Assembly (NCBI GenBank): GCA_003117195.1 | Contig: BDSI01000097.1 | Coordinates: 62,001-126,000 of the forward strand | Origin: Eudorina sp. 2006-703-Eu-15 | Taxonomy: Eukaryota > Chlorophyta > Chlorophyceae > Chlamydomonadales > Volvocaceae | Length of the DNA stretch: 64,000 nucleotides | Direction of reading: 5' to 3' | Part shown: positions 37,720 through 60,425 of the stretch, one piece after another | Layout: every line of letters begins with the position of its first letter | Position numbering within the stretch: the first letter of the stretch is position 1 | Made by a program: the position numbers and the translations under genes | Notes under the pieces: generated by a model | The model's database searches: none | Told to the model about the DNA's origin: nothing | Seen by the model: the letters and a program-made list of their open reading frames with translations, nothing else

Positions 37720-40272
37720 ATGGTTATCTACCGGCGGCTTCGCTTGTCGCCTTCGACGAGTATGCTGGTGGTCGCGCTCGTGGCAGCGCTTGCGCTGGCC
37801 ACACAAACCGGTGAGCAACTTGACAACGACTCGGTTCGCTTTCTAAAAGCCGGCACATTACCCACCACTCTAGGTGCCGTACCTTTCACGCGCCAGCCTA
37901 AGCATTCCTGTCGGCCCCCATCCCGACACGTCTCACCCTCACAGGCGTTCTCGCCGCCGCGCCCAGGCCCCCCCCTAGATCTCCGCCTGCGCCGCCCCCG
38001 TTAACACCCAAGCAACTCCAGGTGCAATGATGGGCAGTGTTTGCTTGGCAAGATAGAGCTCTCGCCAAATATGATATACAGCAATATGCCGCACCCGGCC
38101 TGCTGCTGAGACAGGGCGAAGAGGCGGAGCCGTGGGGGTTTCAGCGGGAGGGGCAAGCCAGCGAAGGGATTATAGCTTGTTGAATGTCGCCCCGGGCCTG
38201 ACCTTCCGCTATCGCTTGAGGGTTTAGAGACCCAGGTTCTGGTAGGGAACGGGCGAGGATGATTGCGGCCGTTGATCTTCTGGGAAGACTCCAGGGAAAC
38301 CCCAGCCGCCGATGTCAGGGCGATTTGGGGATTCGGCCACATCACACCCAGCAAGCACGTCAGTGGGTGCAGCGGAAAGCCTCGCACCAGCACATCACAG
38401 CACAGCACAGCACAGCAGTTCATGGATTTGAAATCCATCACGTGACGGCGCCCGTCCGCGCCCGTCTGCCATCCAACGTACCGTACTCTCTCTCGCTCAT
38501 CGCTTGTTGCTCCCTGCTAACCTGTTAACTACACACAGGGTGTACTTATCTACCGCAGCACCCGGCCCAGTGGCACCTGGACGCTGGTCGTCGATGCCGC
38601 TGCCGGGTACCGTCTGCCCGTGCAGCCAGTGGACACGGAATCTGCCGTACCCGCGCAGGCGGGGAGCTATGTTTCGCTGGTGTGTGCCCCGTGGGTCGCA
38701 AGCATGTTGCCGTACTTTACTGTACGAACCCATGCAGCAGTCCGGGTCAAGGGCGGCCTAGGCCCCACGCACAAGCTTCAGCATGCACTTGTCAGCAGGA
38801 GCAGGCATGGGCGTGGCCGCCGATTGAGGGATGTGCAAATAGCCAGTCCTGCCGCACTGTCCGTTACGTGTTGCCTGCCCGAGACACATCTTAATCCTAC
38901 GGACACCCCAATCAGGCTTTCATGCGCAGATTGAATGATTGCGTACCTGGCCTGTACGCGGGGTCATGAAGCCCGCCGCCCTTGTTGCTGCTGCCGCCCC
39001 TGCCCCTGCCGCATCTGCCCCTGCCGCATCTGCCCCTGCCGCATCTGCCCCTGCCGCATCTGCCCCTGCCGCAATTGCCTCTGCCGCATCTGGCCCTGCC
39101 GCATCTGCCCCTGCCGCCTCTGCCCCTGCTGCCTCAGCCCCTGCTGCCGCTTCCCCTGCCGCTTCTGCCCCTGCCGCATCTGCCCCTGCTGCTTCCATGT
39201 GCCCGTGTCACATTGACTCGTGGCCGCCGTCGCACCATCCACCGCGCAGACGTGCTACCTCGCCGGCGCAGCAGCCACCGCCTGCGTCAGGGTGACGGAT
39301 GTTCGCATCAATATGTCCCCGGCGCCGGTGCCCGCGAGTAACATCACGTTACGGGCGCTGGTGGTGGCGATCAGCTGGGGCCGCAGCTCCATTTGTGACT
39401 CGCGGGCGGGCGCAAACGTATGTTTGGGTGGATGGCATACAGCTGGCGCGCATAGTCCGCACTGGTTTAGATGCGCGTGCCCTTCGCCGGCGCATGACGT
39501 TTGATATGACTGTTGTAGCACAGTGCAATCGGCGCCGGCAGGTTTACAGTGTGGGTGCGACACCACGTTTCCGTATGGGCGCGGCACGTTGCTGGCCGGG
39601 TTAGGCGACACAAGATAGTTGCCTGCCTGAAGCAGGTCTTATAGCGCAGGCTTCCGAGGCGGTGCACCCCAGGCAGTTGGCTGTGTGCTGCATGCCTGCT
39701 TTCACGTGTCGTTGACCCCAAGGTGTTTGTCTCTTGCGGCCCCCGCTGCCTTTCCGTACTGTACAAACTGTACGATTGTACGACATCTAGATTACGGATG
39801 TACAAAACGCCTTCCTGCGTCCTGGCGGCTACGCGGACTACTTCGGGAACTGCAGCTACGGCCGCATGGTTTTCGATAGGCAAGCACTCACGGTAAGAGG
39901 ACCAGCAAGCGATTGGGCTTGCGCACACCGCTATCGTGGGTAAGGCGTCGCAGTGCCATGACCTCCGGTGTTTCACCTTTGACCCGATTCTCCTCCTGCT
40001 GCAATCACGGGTGAGGTCGGCGCGCGCTGATCGGCTCCTTGGGTAAATACTCACGCGGAATCATCGTCGTAGGCCTCACAGCATAGCGTGACCGCACAGC
40101 ACTGCGCGACTACCCAACGGCATCCAACGAAAACGAAGCCTTCATGTCATCATGTGAGACCATGCACATAATCACCAATCCTTGACATGAGGACATGTTC
40201 GTTACAGCGAGAACCCGCCCGGATCACCCAAACCCAAGATACCTGCCAGGCAACCCGCAATCTGACCTGCAA

Positions 40273-40324
<52 letters not shown>

Positions 40325-43300
40325 CATGACTGCCCCGTTCGACCCCGCAGGTGGTCAACGTGTCGGTGCCTTGCTCACTGCTTGCGATGACCTGTGATGC
40401 GGATTTGATTGCGGTCGCCGCACGGAAGGCGCTGCCCGCCGGTGAGATAACGGGGAATGCGCGCGTGGAACGAATCTGGCGCGCGCGCTGTCAAGCGGCT
40501 GACTGGCTGGTTGGCGTGCAGCGCGTCGGGGCTCACATTTTCAGGGGCATAATACCGGAGGGGCACGGTTGCGCGGGTTCTCTCGGACCGGACCCTTGTC
40601 CCTGTCGGGACCTCGCCACAGGGTTTGTGTGCACCGCGCACAATCGTTCTGGAGGTTTCGTTTCAAACGTCACACAGGGGGGTCCAGATCATCGCCATGC
40701 GTCAAACTCACAGTTGCTGTCGCGGAGGGGCCGCGGGTGCACCGCCCCTGGAGTCAATTCGTCTGACTCCGGTTACTTCTCATCGGATCACCATTAACCC
40801 TGCTGCTGTCGTTTTTCTGCCGGGCACGCAACAGGACTGGACACGACCGCGTTCTCCAACGTCTTGTTCGTCCTGCCGAACAACATGGGCCCTATGTGCG
40901 GTTGGTCGGGTCTGGCGGACTTACCCGGGACTCAGTCCTGGTTCACGCCCGACAGCCAGGTGGGTACAAGATGGGCACCAGCCCACGCACATCACACTGC
41001 TTGGACTATGTGTGGGCTGGTCTACGGGCCTTCGGCTCGTCTAGGCATCGCTTGGCCTGACTGGTGATGCCGGATGGGAGCCCCAGCCGACCCCACCTGC
41101 ACACGTTTACTGTGACGGGAGCGCAGCGACCATTAGGAATTCGCATACCCATCGAGGTACGACGCACGCCATGGAACCGGACCTAGGAATCCGCCGGGCT
41201 GCACGGCACCCGCTGCGGACCGGTAGAGGGTAGACTGCGGCGCGGCTACCTGCTAGGGTGGGCGGCCTTCATGATGCCCTGACCGCAGGCAGGTCTGTAG
41301 AGCTTTGATTCATGCGTGGTATGTTTGTAGCATATCCGCGGCTGTTGAGGCCGTTCCCCAGCGGCTTTATCTGGCGCTGCGCCGCTGTCGCACGTGATTG
41401 CACTGACAGGGTATCTTCGAGAAGGGGACCGTCATGAGCCAGATCCTCCACAACTTCGGGCTATGGAATGCGTGGAAAGACGGCGTCGAGTACATGGATG
41501 CCTCGTCGCCCATGGGTTTGGGCGACGGATGTCCCAGCGCGCCGGAGCTGTGGCGCCTGGGCTGGGCCACACCACTTGCCCAGCTCAACTCCTCCACTCT
41601 GTCCCCGGGACTGTACCGCACCTTCACGCTGCCGGCCACCTACCTGGGGCCCACGGGCGTCATGATCAAGATCCAACCCGACTGGCTGGGCCCGACGACT
41701 TACACAAAGTACGATGTGCTTCGCCCTTGTGGTCATTGTCTGCCAATGACAACACAACAAAGGCGATTGCCGTACTACCGTGCTGCATTGTCGTATTGCC
41801 GTGCCTTGCTCAACAGACACTAACCGACCTGCCTGGCGCCGTGCAGGAACGTCTATTTGGGGCTCCGCATCAGGACTGCCGGGGACATCGCGCTCCAGCC
41901 AGATTTCGATAAGAGGGTACGAGCGAGTACGGCATGAATCATTTGTACTGCGGCACCGCCTGTTAGTTGCGACGGCACTGCCTTGTTGCCTGCCCCGGCC
42001 AGTCTCCGCCCATCACAGTGGCGTCATCAGTCTTACGCAGTCCTGTCCACAGTGGCGTCATCAGTCTTCTTAACACGGCCCTGTATGGTTAATCTCGGGC
42101 ATCCACACAGAACGCCATCCACCATGCACCCTAAATTCCACACGTTGCACCTTAATACCCTGCGCCCGACGCAACACACCCTGAGCCCTACACCCCACAT
42201 CCTGACCCTGCGCCCTACACCCCGCGCCCGGTTTCCCGCTGAATCCCGCTCTTTACACCCTATCACCCTACACCCTATCACCCTAGCTACACCCTATCAC
42301 CATATACCCTATCACCCTACACCCTATCACCCTACATCCTATCACCCTACACCCTATCACCCTATCACCCAATCGCCCTATCACCCAATCTCCCTATCAC
42401 CCTATCGCCCTATCGCCCTGAATCCAGTTGAGCGTCCACGAGCTGAAACAGAACATCGACAACGCCTTCCTGGCTGTCGGAGACCCGCAAGTGTCCTTCC
42501 TGACCGCCGTCCCTCCCGGCACCTCCTTCTCGCTCTTCAACTACAAGCTACAGATCCTGGCGGGAGGTGCGTTATTGATAAGGAGCGCAGGGGTCAAGGC
42601 CCTGGCAGGCCCTAGCATGCACGGACAGTCTTTGGCCGGCGCTGACCGTCTTCGCGAGACCCGCGACGCCCGTCAGGGCCTGCCAGAGCCTGTCAGGGGC
42701 TGTGTATAGAAAAAGAACTCAGGGGCTGTGTAACTCATCGCTGGTCTCGAAGGCGGATTGGTGGCCGAGTACACAAAGGCCCACACGCACATGATGTCTG
42801 CCTGCTTGCTTGCGAGCTTGCGAGCTTGCGTGCGCGTGTAATCAATGCCTGGATTTCATTCAGCAATCGGCTGTCCGCCACGCCTGCCTGGTTGTCGCAG
42901 CCTTGGTCAGCGGCAACACCGCCATCGCAGTGAAGGTCTGCCGCTTCAGCGCCGGACCGAACGAGTGCGCCGACGCGCGCTCGTGAGTCCAGGGAGGGAG
43001 GGAGGGAGGGAGGGAGGGAGGGAGGGAGGGAGGGAGGAGGGAGGGAGGGAGGGAGGGAGGGAGGGAGGGAGGAGGGAGGGAGGGAGGGAGGGAGGAGGGA
43101 GGGAGGGAGGGAGGGAGGGAGGGAGGGAGGGAGGGAGGGAGGGAGGGAGGAGGGAGGGAGGGAGGGAGGGAGGGAGGGAGGAGGGAGGGAGGGAGGGAGG
43201 AGGGAGGGAGGGAGGGAGGGAGGGAGGGAGGGAGGGAGGGAGGGAGGGAGGGAGGAGGGAGGGAGGGAGGGAGGGAGGGAGGGAGGGGGGCCGTGTTGCT

Positions 43301-44369
43301 GCTGGCGTGTTGCTGCTGGGTGCTGGCGTGTTGCTGCGCGCGTGTTGCTGCGGGCGTGTCGCTGCGGGCGTTATTCGTGTACGGGGCCTTCAGCTAGAAA
43401 GATAAGACGGTCTGCAAGGTTAGGCAAATTAGGTTGCAAGTGCAGTCTTGTCTGCACAGCCTGCCTGAGTGATGCGTTTTCATGCCATGCGATATAGTGC
43501 GCATAGTCTAATGCACGGATTCTGGTAGCCAGGCCAGGTTCTGGGTTGGACTCCAAACACGGCGGCGGCGGGCGGTAAGATGTTGCGCTTTACCTTGAAT
43601 TCGCCCAGCTAAATGCATTACTTCCCCAACTCGCAGGCCTGCATTGCTGCCCTCGACACCGCCATCGCCGCGGCCGCTGCCACCCCCGTCTCTTCGGCCC
43701 CGGCCCCTGCCACCGCCGCCGCTGGCGTCACCACTGCCGTCACCCGCGCAACGCCCGCCGCCCTCTCCCCGGCCTCCACCTCCGTCCCCTCGGGCCCCGC
43801 CGTCTCCCCGGCCCTCGCCTCCTCCAAGACCGCCACCACCGCCATCACCGCCACCACCGCCATCATCGCCACCTTCACCCTCACCGCCGCCGTCGCCACG
43901 ACCGCCGCCGCCCCCGCGGCCCAACCCGCCTTCGCCGCCGCCACCTTCCCCGCCGCCGCCGCCTCCACCGCCACCGCTTGTGAAGCTGCCACCGTCGCCA
44001 CCGAAGAGCCCCCCGCCGCGTCCCGTTCGGTCCCCTAGGCCCTCCGCCGTCCCGACCTCCGTCGCGAAGCCGCCGTCCCCACAACCGCCATCGCCCAGCC
44101 CCGCCCTTCCACCCGGCAAGATCCGACCGCCCCCCAAGACAACCAAGAAGCCGCCGCCGTCGCCTCCGCTTTCCCCACCACCGCCTCCTCCGCCTCCACC
44201 GCCGCCGCCAACTCCCCTCCAAAGTCCGCCAGAGGGCGACAGCGGGGCGCCTCCCCCGGATGCTTTGCCTCCAGGGGGTGATCCGCCGTACGGCAGTCCG
44301 TCCGAGCCACCTCCTGATGATGAGAATGCGTGGCTGGTGTATCATGGCCGCAGAAGACGCTCCGTTTGA
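37720..44369 (+). CDS. Gene D: secreted M11 (gametolysin/VMP-like) protein with proline-rich tail, degenerate metal site
   Basis: Exons: 37720-37810, 37945-38021, 38539-38679, 39250-39417, 39791-39892, 40351-40441, 40835-40959, 41410-41708, 41847-41916, 42428-42566, 42901-42982, 43637-44369; 705 residues. The start at 37720 gives a basic n-region and the hydrophobic core MLVVALVAALALATQTG; an in-frame Met at 37762 is an alternative. Then GVLIYRSTRP (57), TCYLAG (104), GGYADYFGNCSYG (exon 5), MCGWSGLADLPG (exon 7) and the site SQILHNFGLWN (275-285): first His to Ser, Glu to Gln, third His to Asn, Met-turn Met300. The tail (462-705) is PPSPRPPP-rich, contains a KSPPPRPVRSP-type basic stretch, and ends YHGRRRRSV, unlike the acidic end of gene C. 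The introns carry a (GT)n, a 15-bp minisatellite, CCCTA repeats and a long GGGA array. Confidence 0.86.
38986..39196 (+). repeat. 15-bp minisatellite in gene D intron
   Basis: About 13 units near CTGCCCCTGCCGCAT lie just upstream of exon 4. One frame reads (SAPAA)n but is not in the frame of exon 4, and the in-frame reading hits a stop before 39250, so the array is intronic. Confidence 0.85.
40275..40322 (+). repeat. (GT)n dinucleotide repeat in gene D intron
   Basis: An uninterrupted GT run of about 48 bp, ending some 30 bp before the acceptor of exon 6. Confidence 0.95.
42256..42420 (+). repeat. CCCTA-type interspersed short repeats in gene D intron
   Basis: Many copies of CACCCTA and TCACCCTA lead directly into the acceptor of exon 10 at 42428. 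They supply a long pyrimidine-rich tract. Confidence 0.8.
42991..43290 (+). repeat. (GGGA)n array in last intron of gene D
   Basis: About 300 bp of GGGA units with several GGA interruptions start nine bases after the exon 11 donor. On the transcribed RNA this is a purine strand with dense GGG runs. Confidence 0.95.
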
Positions 44370-45202
44370 GCCGCTCCGAAACCGGTGCGTAGGGAAGGGC
44401 AGCGGGCGGTCGAGACGAGGTTCGTGTTCGTCCAGGTTCTTTTGGCTGTTTCAAGAGAGAAGCTGTGGGCAGGCCGGGAAACATTTCGAACCTTCGTGTA
44501 CCGGACGGACGGAGGGTCCTCCGTGAAGTCGACCTCCTCCGTGTGTTGGAGGAGCTGCGGCCAACATGCAGTGATGTGCAGGCGCTACCGTATTTCATTT
44601 GCAGCAAGGTTGATTGGACGCGAATGGAAACCTTGGGACGGAGGAGCGAGGGGCGCGCGGCTGGTGATGCCGGATCCAGGAGCACGGAAGCGCTCGACAG
44701 GGCGCGGCCGCGTGCGAAATCCAGACTCTAGACGTGACCAACAGCCAGCTGCTGTCTGACCGCGTGAAGGATGTGCGGGCGGACACCGCAAGCGCACGAT
44801 AAGCCTCGGAGTCACCTGTCATATAGATAGGTAGATGCGGCCGGGTGCGGCGCACGTTGAGTGGTCATGTGCCGATTCGGGCCTCCGGGGTCGCCTCCGT
44901 CCGGGGTCCCTTCGTGGGCTCACGAATGACCTGTATACTGTATGTATGAATGTGTGTGTGTGCACATGCCATGCGTGAAGGCTGTTGTTGGGGGAATAGG
45001 CATGGCGAGGAGGAGGGACCTGCTGTTGGTTGGTAGGTCGCAATACTGCTGGCTAGGGCCCGCAACGACTATCTCGCGCGATCCAATCTGCATTCAGGAG
45101 TGTCAGTGGGAACTGGGAATGTGAAAGGGCGCGGTTTGGAAGAGCCGGTCCGCTCTTCACGATTATATCATGATATTACTACATAATTCTATTATATGTC
45201 AT

Positions 45203-45237
45203 GTTACAGTGGACCCCGCGGGCCATCCGTGACAGCC
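45203..45237 (-). repeat. Short dispersed CCGCGG-centred motif, copy 6
   Basis: On the minus strand it reads GGCTGTCACGGATGGCCCGC then GGGGTCCACTGTAAC, close to copy 5. Confidence 0.6.
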
Positions 45238-46626
45238 GTAGGCCCCCCTAGCTCACCGCCCACGCCGGCAACGAAACCGGGCCACCTTCTCTGTGCAAGT
45301 CCAACATCGCATTAGGATTATGGCTGCAGTGCACGTAATGCGAGCGCGGGTGGGCAGTTCGGGTGCCGCAGGTGCCTGCGCTGCAGTGCTGCGGGTTTGA
45401 TCGGCACTCGGGGAACGGGGATGTGTCCAGGGTGGGATTAACTTCGGTGACCGCCCATTCGGTGCGTGACGTTTCGCGATTTAGCTGTCTCTGTTGACAG
45501 CATAGGAGGGACAAGCCTGTTGAAAGCATAGGAGGGGCAAGCCTGTGCCGTGCCGCTTCGGTGCCCCATTGTCCTCTGGAGACCCAACACCCGTGCAGCA
45601 GTCCGACCCATCCGGATCCATCCCACTCACCGAACCATCCGGATCCATCCCACTCACCGAACGTTCCGGATTCTGGAACGAAATAAAAACGGAACCAGCA
45701 CGTGCAGCCGCAAGGCGGAGTATATCCCGCGGCGGCGGTGCATGAGTTCGCGCGCATACGCAGACGCACACGGTTGCGGCGTCTTCATCACACGTGTTCT
45801 CCAGAGGTGCCCCGGGTACGCGGGTAGGGGTAGGCCCGGGGCGCGGGAGGCGGCTGCGGGGCGTACATGCGCTCCACCGTATCTGGTATGTACTGCTGGC
45901 CGCGACCGTGTGCGCGCCACCTGTCGTCTTGCGTGTGCACCGCACCGCACCCGTCGGCGGCCATCTGTCACACGGGACCGGGATCGCTCGGCTCGGGACG
46001 GTTCCGGGGGCTGGCTGTGATGATGTTTGCCCCATCACCCTGACTGCCGCACACCGAGGACCTGGCGTCCCGGGACTTTGTGTCCCCCCCTGCCCTCGAA
46101 GACCAGGGTTTCAGGGACCTGTGCGAGAGCTACACACGAGCGGGTGGTGCATGGATTGACGTGGGCTTAATATATATTGATACATTAGATGGACGGTATG
46201 GATGCTACATATGTATCGGTGGTTTCACCTGGCGGACAGCGAGCAGACACGAAGGTACGTCATTGATTGCTGCACATTACCCAGACCAGACAATGCATGC
46301 TTGAGGTGCCGTCTGTCCGCCCGACAACGGACAATTCCCGTCCTTCCATGGGCCAGTAAGCAGCTGTGGCGGCAAGTTGTGGTGCCTTGTTGTTTCCCGG
46401 TGGGGCTTCGTGGCTGAGCTATTCTGTGCTGTGCATGGACTTCTGGATTGAAGGGGTGCATGCGCGCGGAAGCTGTTGGAGGCGCCAACCCGGTGATCTT
46501 CACTAAGAACATTACGGGCAACGGCTTGAAACACCTGACGAGTTGGTTGACAACCGCTGGTCTGGTAATTAGATGTAACCTTGACAACCGCTGGTCTGGT
46601 AATTAGATGTAACGGTTACAAGGTGG

Positions 46627-47246
46627 TGTCAGGCCGTATGACTGCTCTCTGACGTATCATGTGCCTACCCGTGACTCGGGAAAGCATGCGCGAAGAAGAA
46701 AAGAGACTCCTCAGCGCATGCGCGCACGTTGGCTGTTCCATTCAAAGGAGTCTGCATCAACATAAGATCAGAAATAACATGCCATCGTGGAGGCAGCAGA
46801 AACGCTGTTGCAGGTTCGCGACACCGGAGGCAAGGCCGAAGGTAGGATCAGCTGGCTGGTCCGTTGCAGAATCGACGCCGCGCAGCTGTCCATAACGCTG
46901 ATGTAAGCACTATGCGTGCAAATGATGACAATGGAACAAGGGCTCGGTCCAGGAGATGAATGATGTGATGAGCGACCTTACATGTCTCTTCCGCTAGGCC
47001 AGGTCCATAACCTAACGAAAGGGGCCTGCTAGTTGCTCATCGGCTATTGCCGAAGAGCAAATCGAGACAAAGCACCAAGGCAAAGCCTCGACCTAAATCA
47101 CAAGACAAACAAGTACGACACTCTACCATCAGTGATGGTCCCGAAACCAAAGGAAACGGACAACCGAATCAAACAACAACTCACAATAACCGCAAATAAC
47201 CGAATTGGAGCAGTAAACTGACGGGTGCAGTCAATCGGCGTGACAG
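46627..47246. mobile_element. 620-bp internally deleted copy of the TGTCAGG...TGACAG element
   Basis: It consists of the first about 51 bp (46627-46677) and the last 569 bp (46678-47246) of the element at 47248-48478. The shared parts appear identical base for base. It is inserted in a GTTACAAG-family repeat whose left part ends at 46626. Confidence 0.75.
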
Positions 47247-47247
47247 C

Positions 47248-48478
47248 TGTCAGGCCGTATGACTGCTCTCTGACGTATCATGTGCCTACCCGTGACTCCC
47301 CCCCCAGCGTGCAACGCAGTAGCAAAGCTGGAAAGATGGGTTCCAGGTGGTGTGGTGTGGATGCGTGAGGTAATTGCGTCCAAATGCGGCAATAAGTGAC
47401 CAGCATGCGCAGCTGGCAATATGAAGTACATGGCGACCGAGACCAGAAATGTACGACAAGTACGGCATGCTCAGACGGTGTCCGACATGATGGCAACAGA
47501 CTCACAACAGGGAACACCAACGGCGCGGCTACTGATGCAGTCAATCAAATGGGCCAGCAGCAAACAAGGCACAAACACAAAGCACGGTGTATGCTCCAGC
47601 TGGTCTACACGAAAGGCTAAGCACAAGGCGTGGCCCGGGATCTAGCGCTGGCGACTTTGGCACGGGCATTCCCACAGACAGCAAAACACGCGGGCATCAC
47701 CTCCGAACGCGGCCTGGGCTGCACACGCATGACCTCAGAACTCTCACGTCGGGCGATTCCAACTGGATGGAGCACCAAAATGACGACCGCCGAACGGAAC
47801 GGCTAAGAAGTCGCCGACATACCAAATCGCTCGGCACCATTGACAACTGTCATTCAGCAACCATCATTTGATCACGCTTGACAATACAAGCGCTTTGTCT
47901 CGATTTGCTGGGAAAGCATGCGCGAAGAAGAAAAGAGACTCCTCAGCGCATGCGCGCACGTTGGCTGTTCCATTCAAAGGAGTCTGCATCAACATAAGAT
48001 CAGAAATAACATGCCATCGTGGAGGCAGCAGAAACGCTGTTGCAGGTTCGCGACACCGGAGGCAAGGCCGAAGGTAGGATCAGCTGGCTGGTCCGTTGCA
48101 GAATCGACGCCGCGCAGCTGTCCATAACGCTGATGTAAGCACTATGCGTGCAAATGATGACAATGGAACAAGGGCTCGGTCCAGGAGATGAATGATGTGA
48201 TGAGCGACCTTACATGTCTCTTCCGCTAGGCCAGGTCCATAACCTAACGAAAGGGGCCTGCTAGTTGCTCATCGGCTATTGCCGAAGAGCAAATCGAGAC
48301 AAAGCACCAAGGCAAAGCCTCGACCTAAATCACAAGACAAACAAGTACGACACTCTACCATCAGTGATGGTCCCGAAACCAAAGGAAACGGACAACCGAA
48401 TCAAACAACAACTCACAATAACCGCAAATAACCGAATTGGAGCAGTAAACTGACGGGTGCAGTCAATCGGCGTGACAG
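47248..48478. mobile_element. 1231-bp element with CTGTCA/TGACAG ends, full-length relative to its neighbour
   Basis: It starts TGTCAGGCCG, ends GGCGTGACAG and lies one base after the 620-bp copy. The 611 bp at 47299-47909 are missing from the neighbour. TGG occurs on both outer flanks of the pair (46624-46626 and 48479-48481), a possible 3-bp target duplication. The 69-codon frame in the shared 3' part (from 47918) has no recognisable domain, and no transposase or reverse transcriptase was seen. Confidence 0.7.
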
Positions 48479-48480
48479 TG

Positions 48481-48575
48481 GATCCGAGTCCCGACGGAGT
48501 GGTGCAACGGGTACCCAGATAGCTCATAGCCTCATCTCATCAACCCCATACCAAGGACTGCGCAAACCAAAGCTG
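48481..48575 (+). repeat. Dispersed GTTACAAG-ended repeat, right part of interrupted copy
   Basis: It continues the repeat whose left end is at 46615-46626 (GAGTCCCGAC, CAACGGGTACCCAGATAGC, CTCATCTCATCAACCCC). The intervening 1.85 kb is therefore an insertion. Confidence 0.6.
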
Positions 48576-50173
48576 TGTCGTACCTTGTCAGCCTGCTGCT
48601 GCGAGAATGGGAGGTGCGATGTCATTTTCCAATCCGCATCAGCGCCGAGCACCGCCCACGTGGATCGGACATGCGAAAGGCGGTAACATCACGAAAAAGA
48701 TGGGCATCGATAATCCCTTCGTTGGGCCCGCTGTGACATCACCCATGCGTGCATGGCGTAAGGGTGGGGTAGGTGACACATGCCTAAACAGAAAGTGTGA
48801 CTAATCGTACGTGTGTAGTCTGGCCGCGATTTGCGGCTGTGAAAGGACAAGTGCGATCTTAACCTGGCGGGCGGAATCCCCGTGAGATATTTTGTTCGCT
48901 CACGCAATTTGAAGGGTAGGATCTCGCGAGCGTTGGTCTGTCGCCATTCCCTGCCATGAAGTTGATTTCACGTCGCGTACACGTTCAAGTTCGCATACGG
49001 CGGTGAAAACAGACGAGCTTCGGTAGGGCCGCCCACCAAGAAGTCAGGACCTGCCAGGATCCGGGTAGTCCAGGAGCTCATGCGTTTCCGGCCTGTCTAA
49101 TTGTATAGTGACTATACAACAGTGAAAACGTGTACACTTAACTTACCTTTACAAAGATTGATTGCGTAAAAAGACCGACAGAAAGCGGATTGTATGTAGT
49201 ACTCGAGGGTTGGGCGAACCGACTGCTAAACATAAATTTCCAATTTTAATTGCTTACCTGGGTACAGCACCACATGAAAGACATAAAGTTCGTAGGCAGC
49301 AAGCAATGAAATGTTAGGCGTGCGGACGCAACCGGGCCGTACATTACGAAGCAGAAGCCCAACACCCTCTACACATCTACAGAACCTGTTTGCATTAACT
49401 TGCTAGAGAGTCATTTACACTTATGGAAATCATATAAACTGTTCTGCAAACTGTCAGTTCTTATTCTGGTCCTTCTTAAACCGGAACGGTATTTTTCACG
49501 ACTACACTGGTAAGAGCGACGAGAACACCATTTTTGTTAAACTATATTGTTATATTTTAAAGCACTACCTCTGGGATTTCCGTTGAGCAAGAGCGTCGAC
49601 AAGAACCTAGTGTCCATGTTTGAGGGCCTTACCTTGACGAACCACAACGAAACATTTTGATACCGCTTTGACCTATTTGCACATGACACCTTGATGTTCA
49701 GTTTGCAAGGAAAATAGCAAGTGGTATCTTGTTGGGAAGGTGGAGCTAACGGTGAGACACGAGTTGTACAGGCTTCCCGAGTCTGTGCGCTTGTGCCGCA
49801 TTTTATCCCTAGATCTACCTGTTATATACGGCAATAAAACCGAGTGAAATACTGGAACCTAAAGTCTGGCATTTTTCAGCTTTCGCACTGAACCGAATAT
49901 TGCGCGTATCTTTGCAAACATGCAGCAATTTGCTGATAATGTCAGGTCGTCGTTCAATTTCATCAGATACATCGTCCGGATATTTCCTCCTGGTCTGGCA
50001 GGCTGGGTGCACGGGTCACGATGGCTGGCAGCCGCGATTGCGTATAAAGGTTTTGTGCATGTCTACATTTCTTGATCAATTTCCCTAACAACGAATGTGG
50101 CAACTGTTTGCCCCGCGCGGAACGCACCAGGGTTTCGTCGGTGTCGCGACGCCCCCAGTCGTGTTGTACGGCC

Positions 50174-60425
<10,252 letters not shown>

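Larger units (their letters stand above)
44370..50173. other. Intergenic region between genes D and E
   Basis: About 44370-46600 has GC-rich unassigned sequence with small local duplications (45490-45545, AGCATAGGAGGG twice; 45605-45662, CATCCGGATCCATCCCACTC twice). A 31-bp direct repeat ending TTAGATGTAAC ends at 46579 and again at 46612. The nested element pair follows at 46627-48478. About 48600-50100 is AT-richer with no convincing gene and should include the promoter of gene E. Confidence 0.6.

Noticed and set aside
42845..43405. 186-codon Gly/Arg/Glu-rich frame
   Set aside because: Translation of the GGGA array in the last intron of gene D.
46678..48478. Long terminal repeats of a retrotransposon
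   Set aside because: The two 569-bp repeats flank only 663 bp without reverse transcriptase or integrase. The left piece also carries the same 5' start as the right piece, so full and deleted tandem copies fit better.
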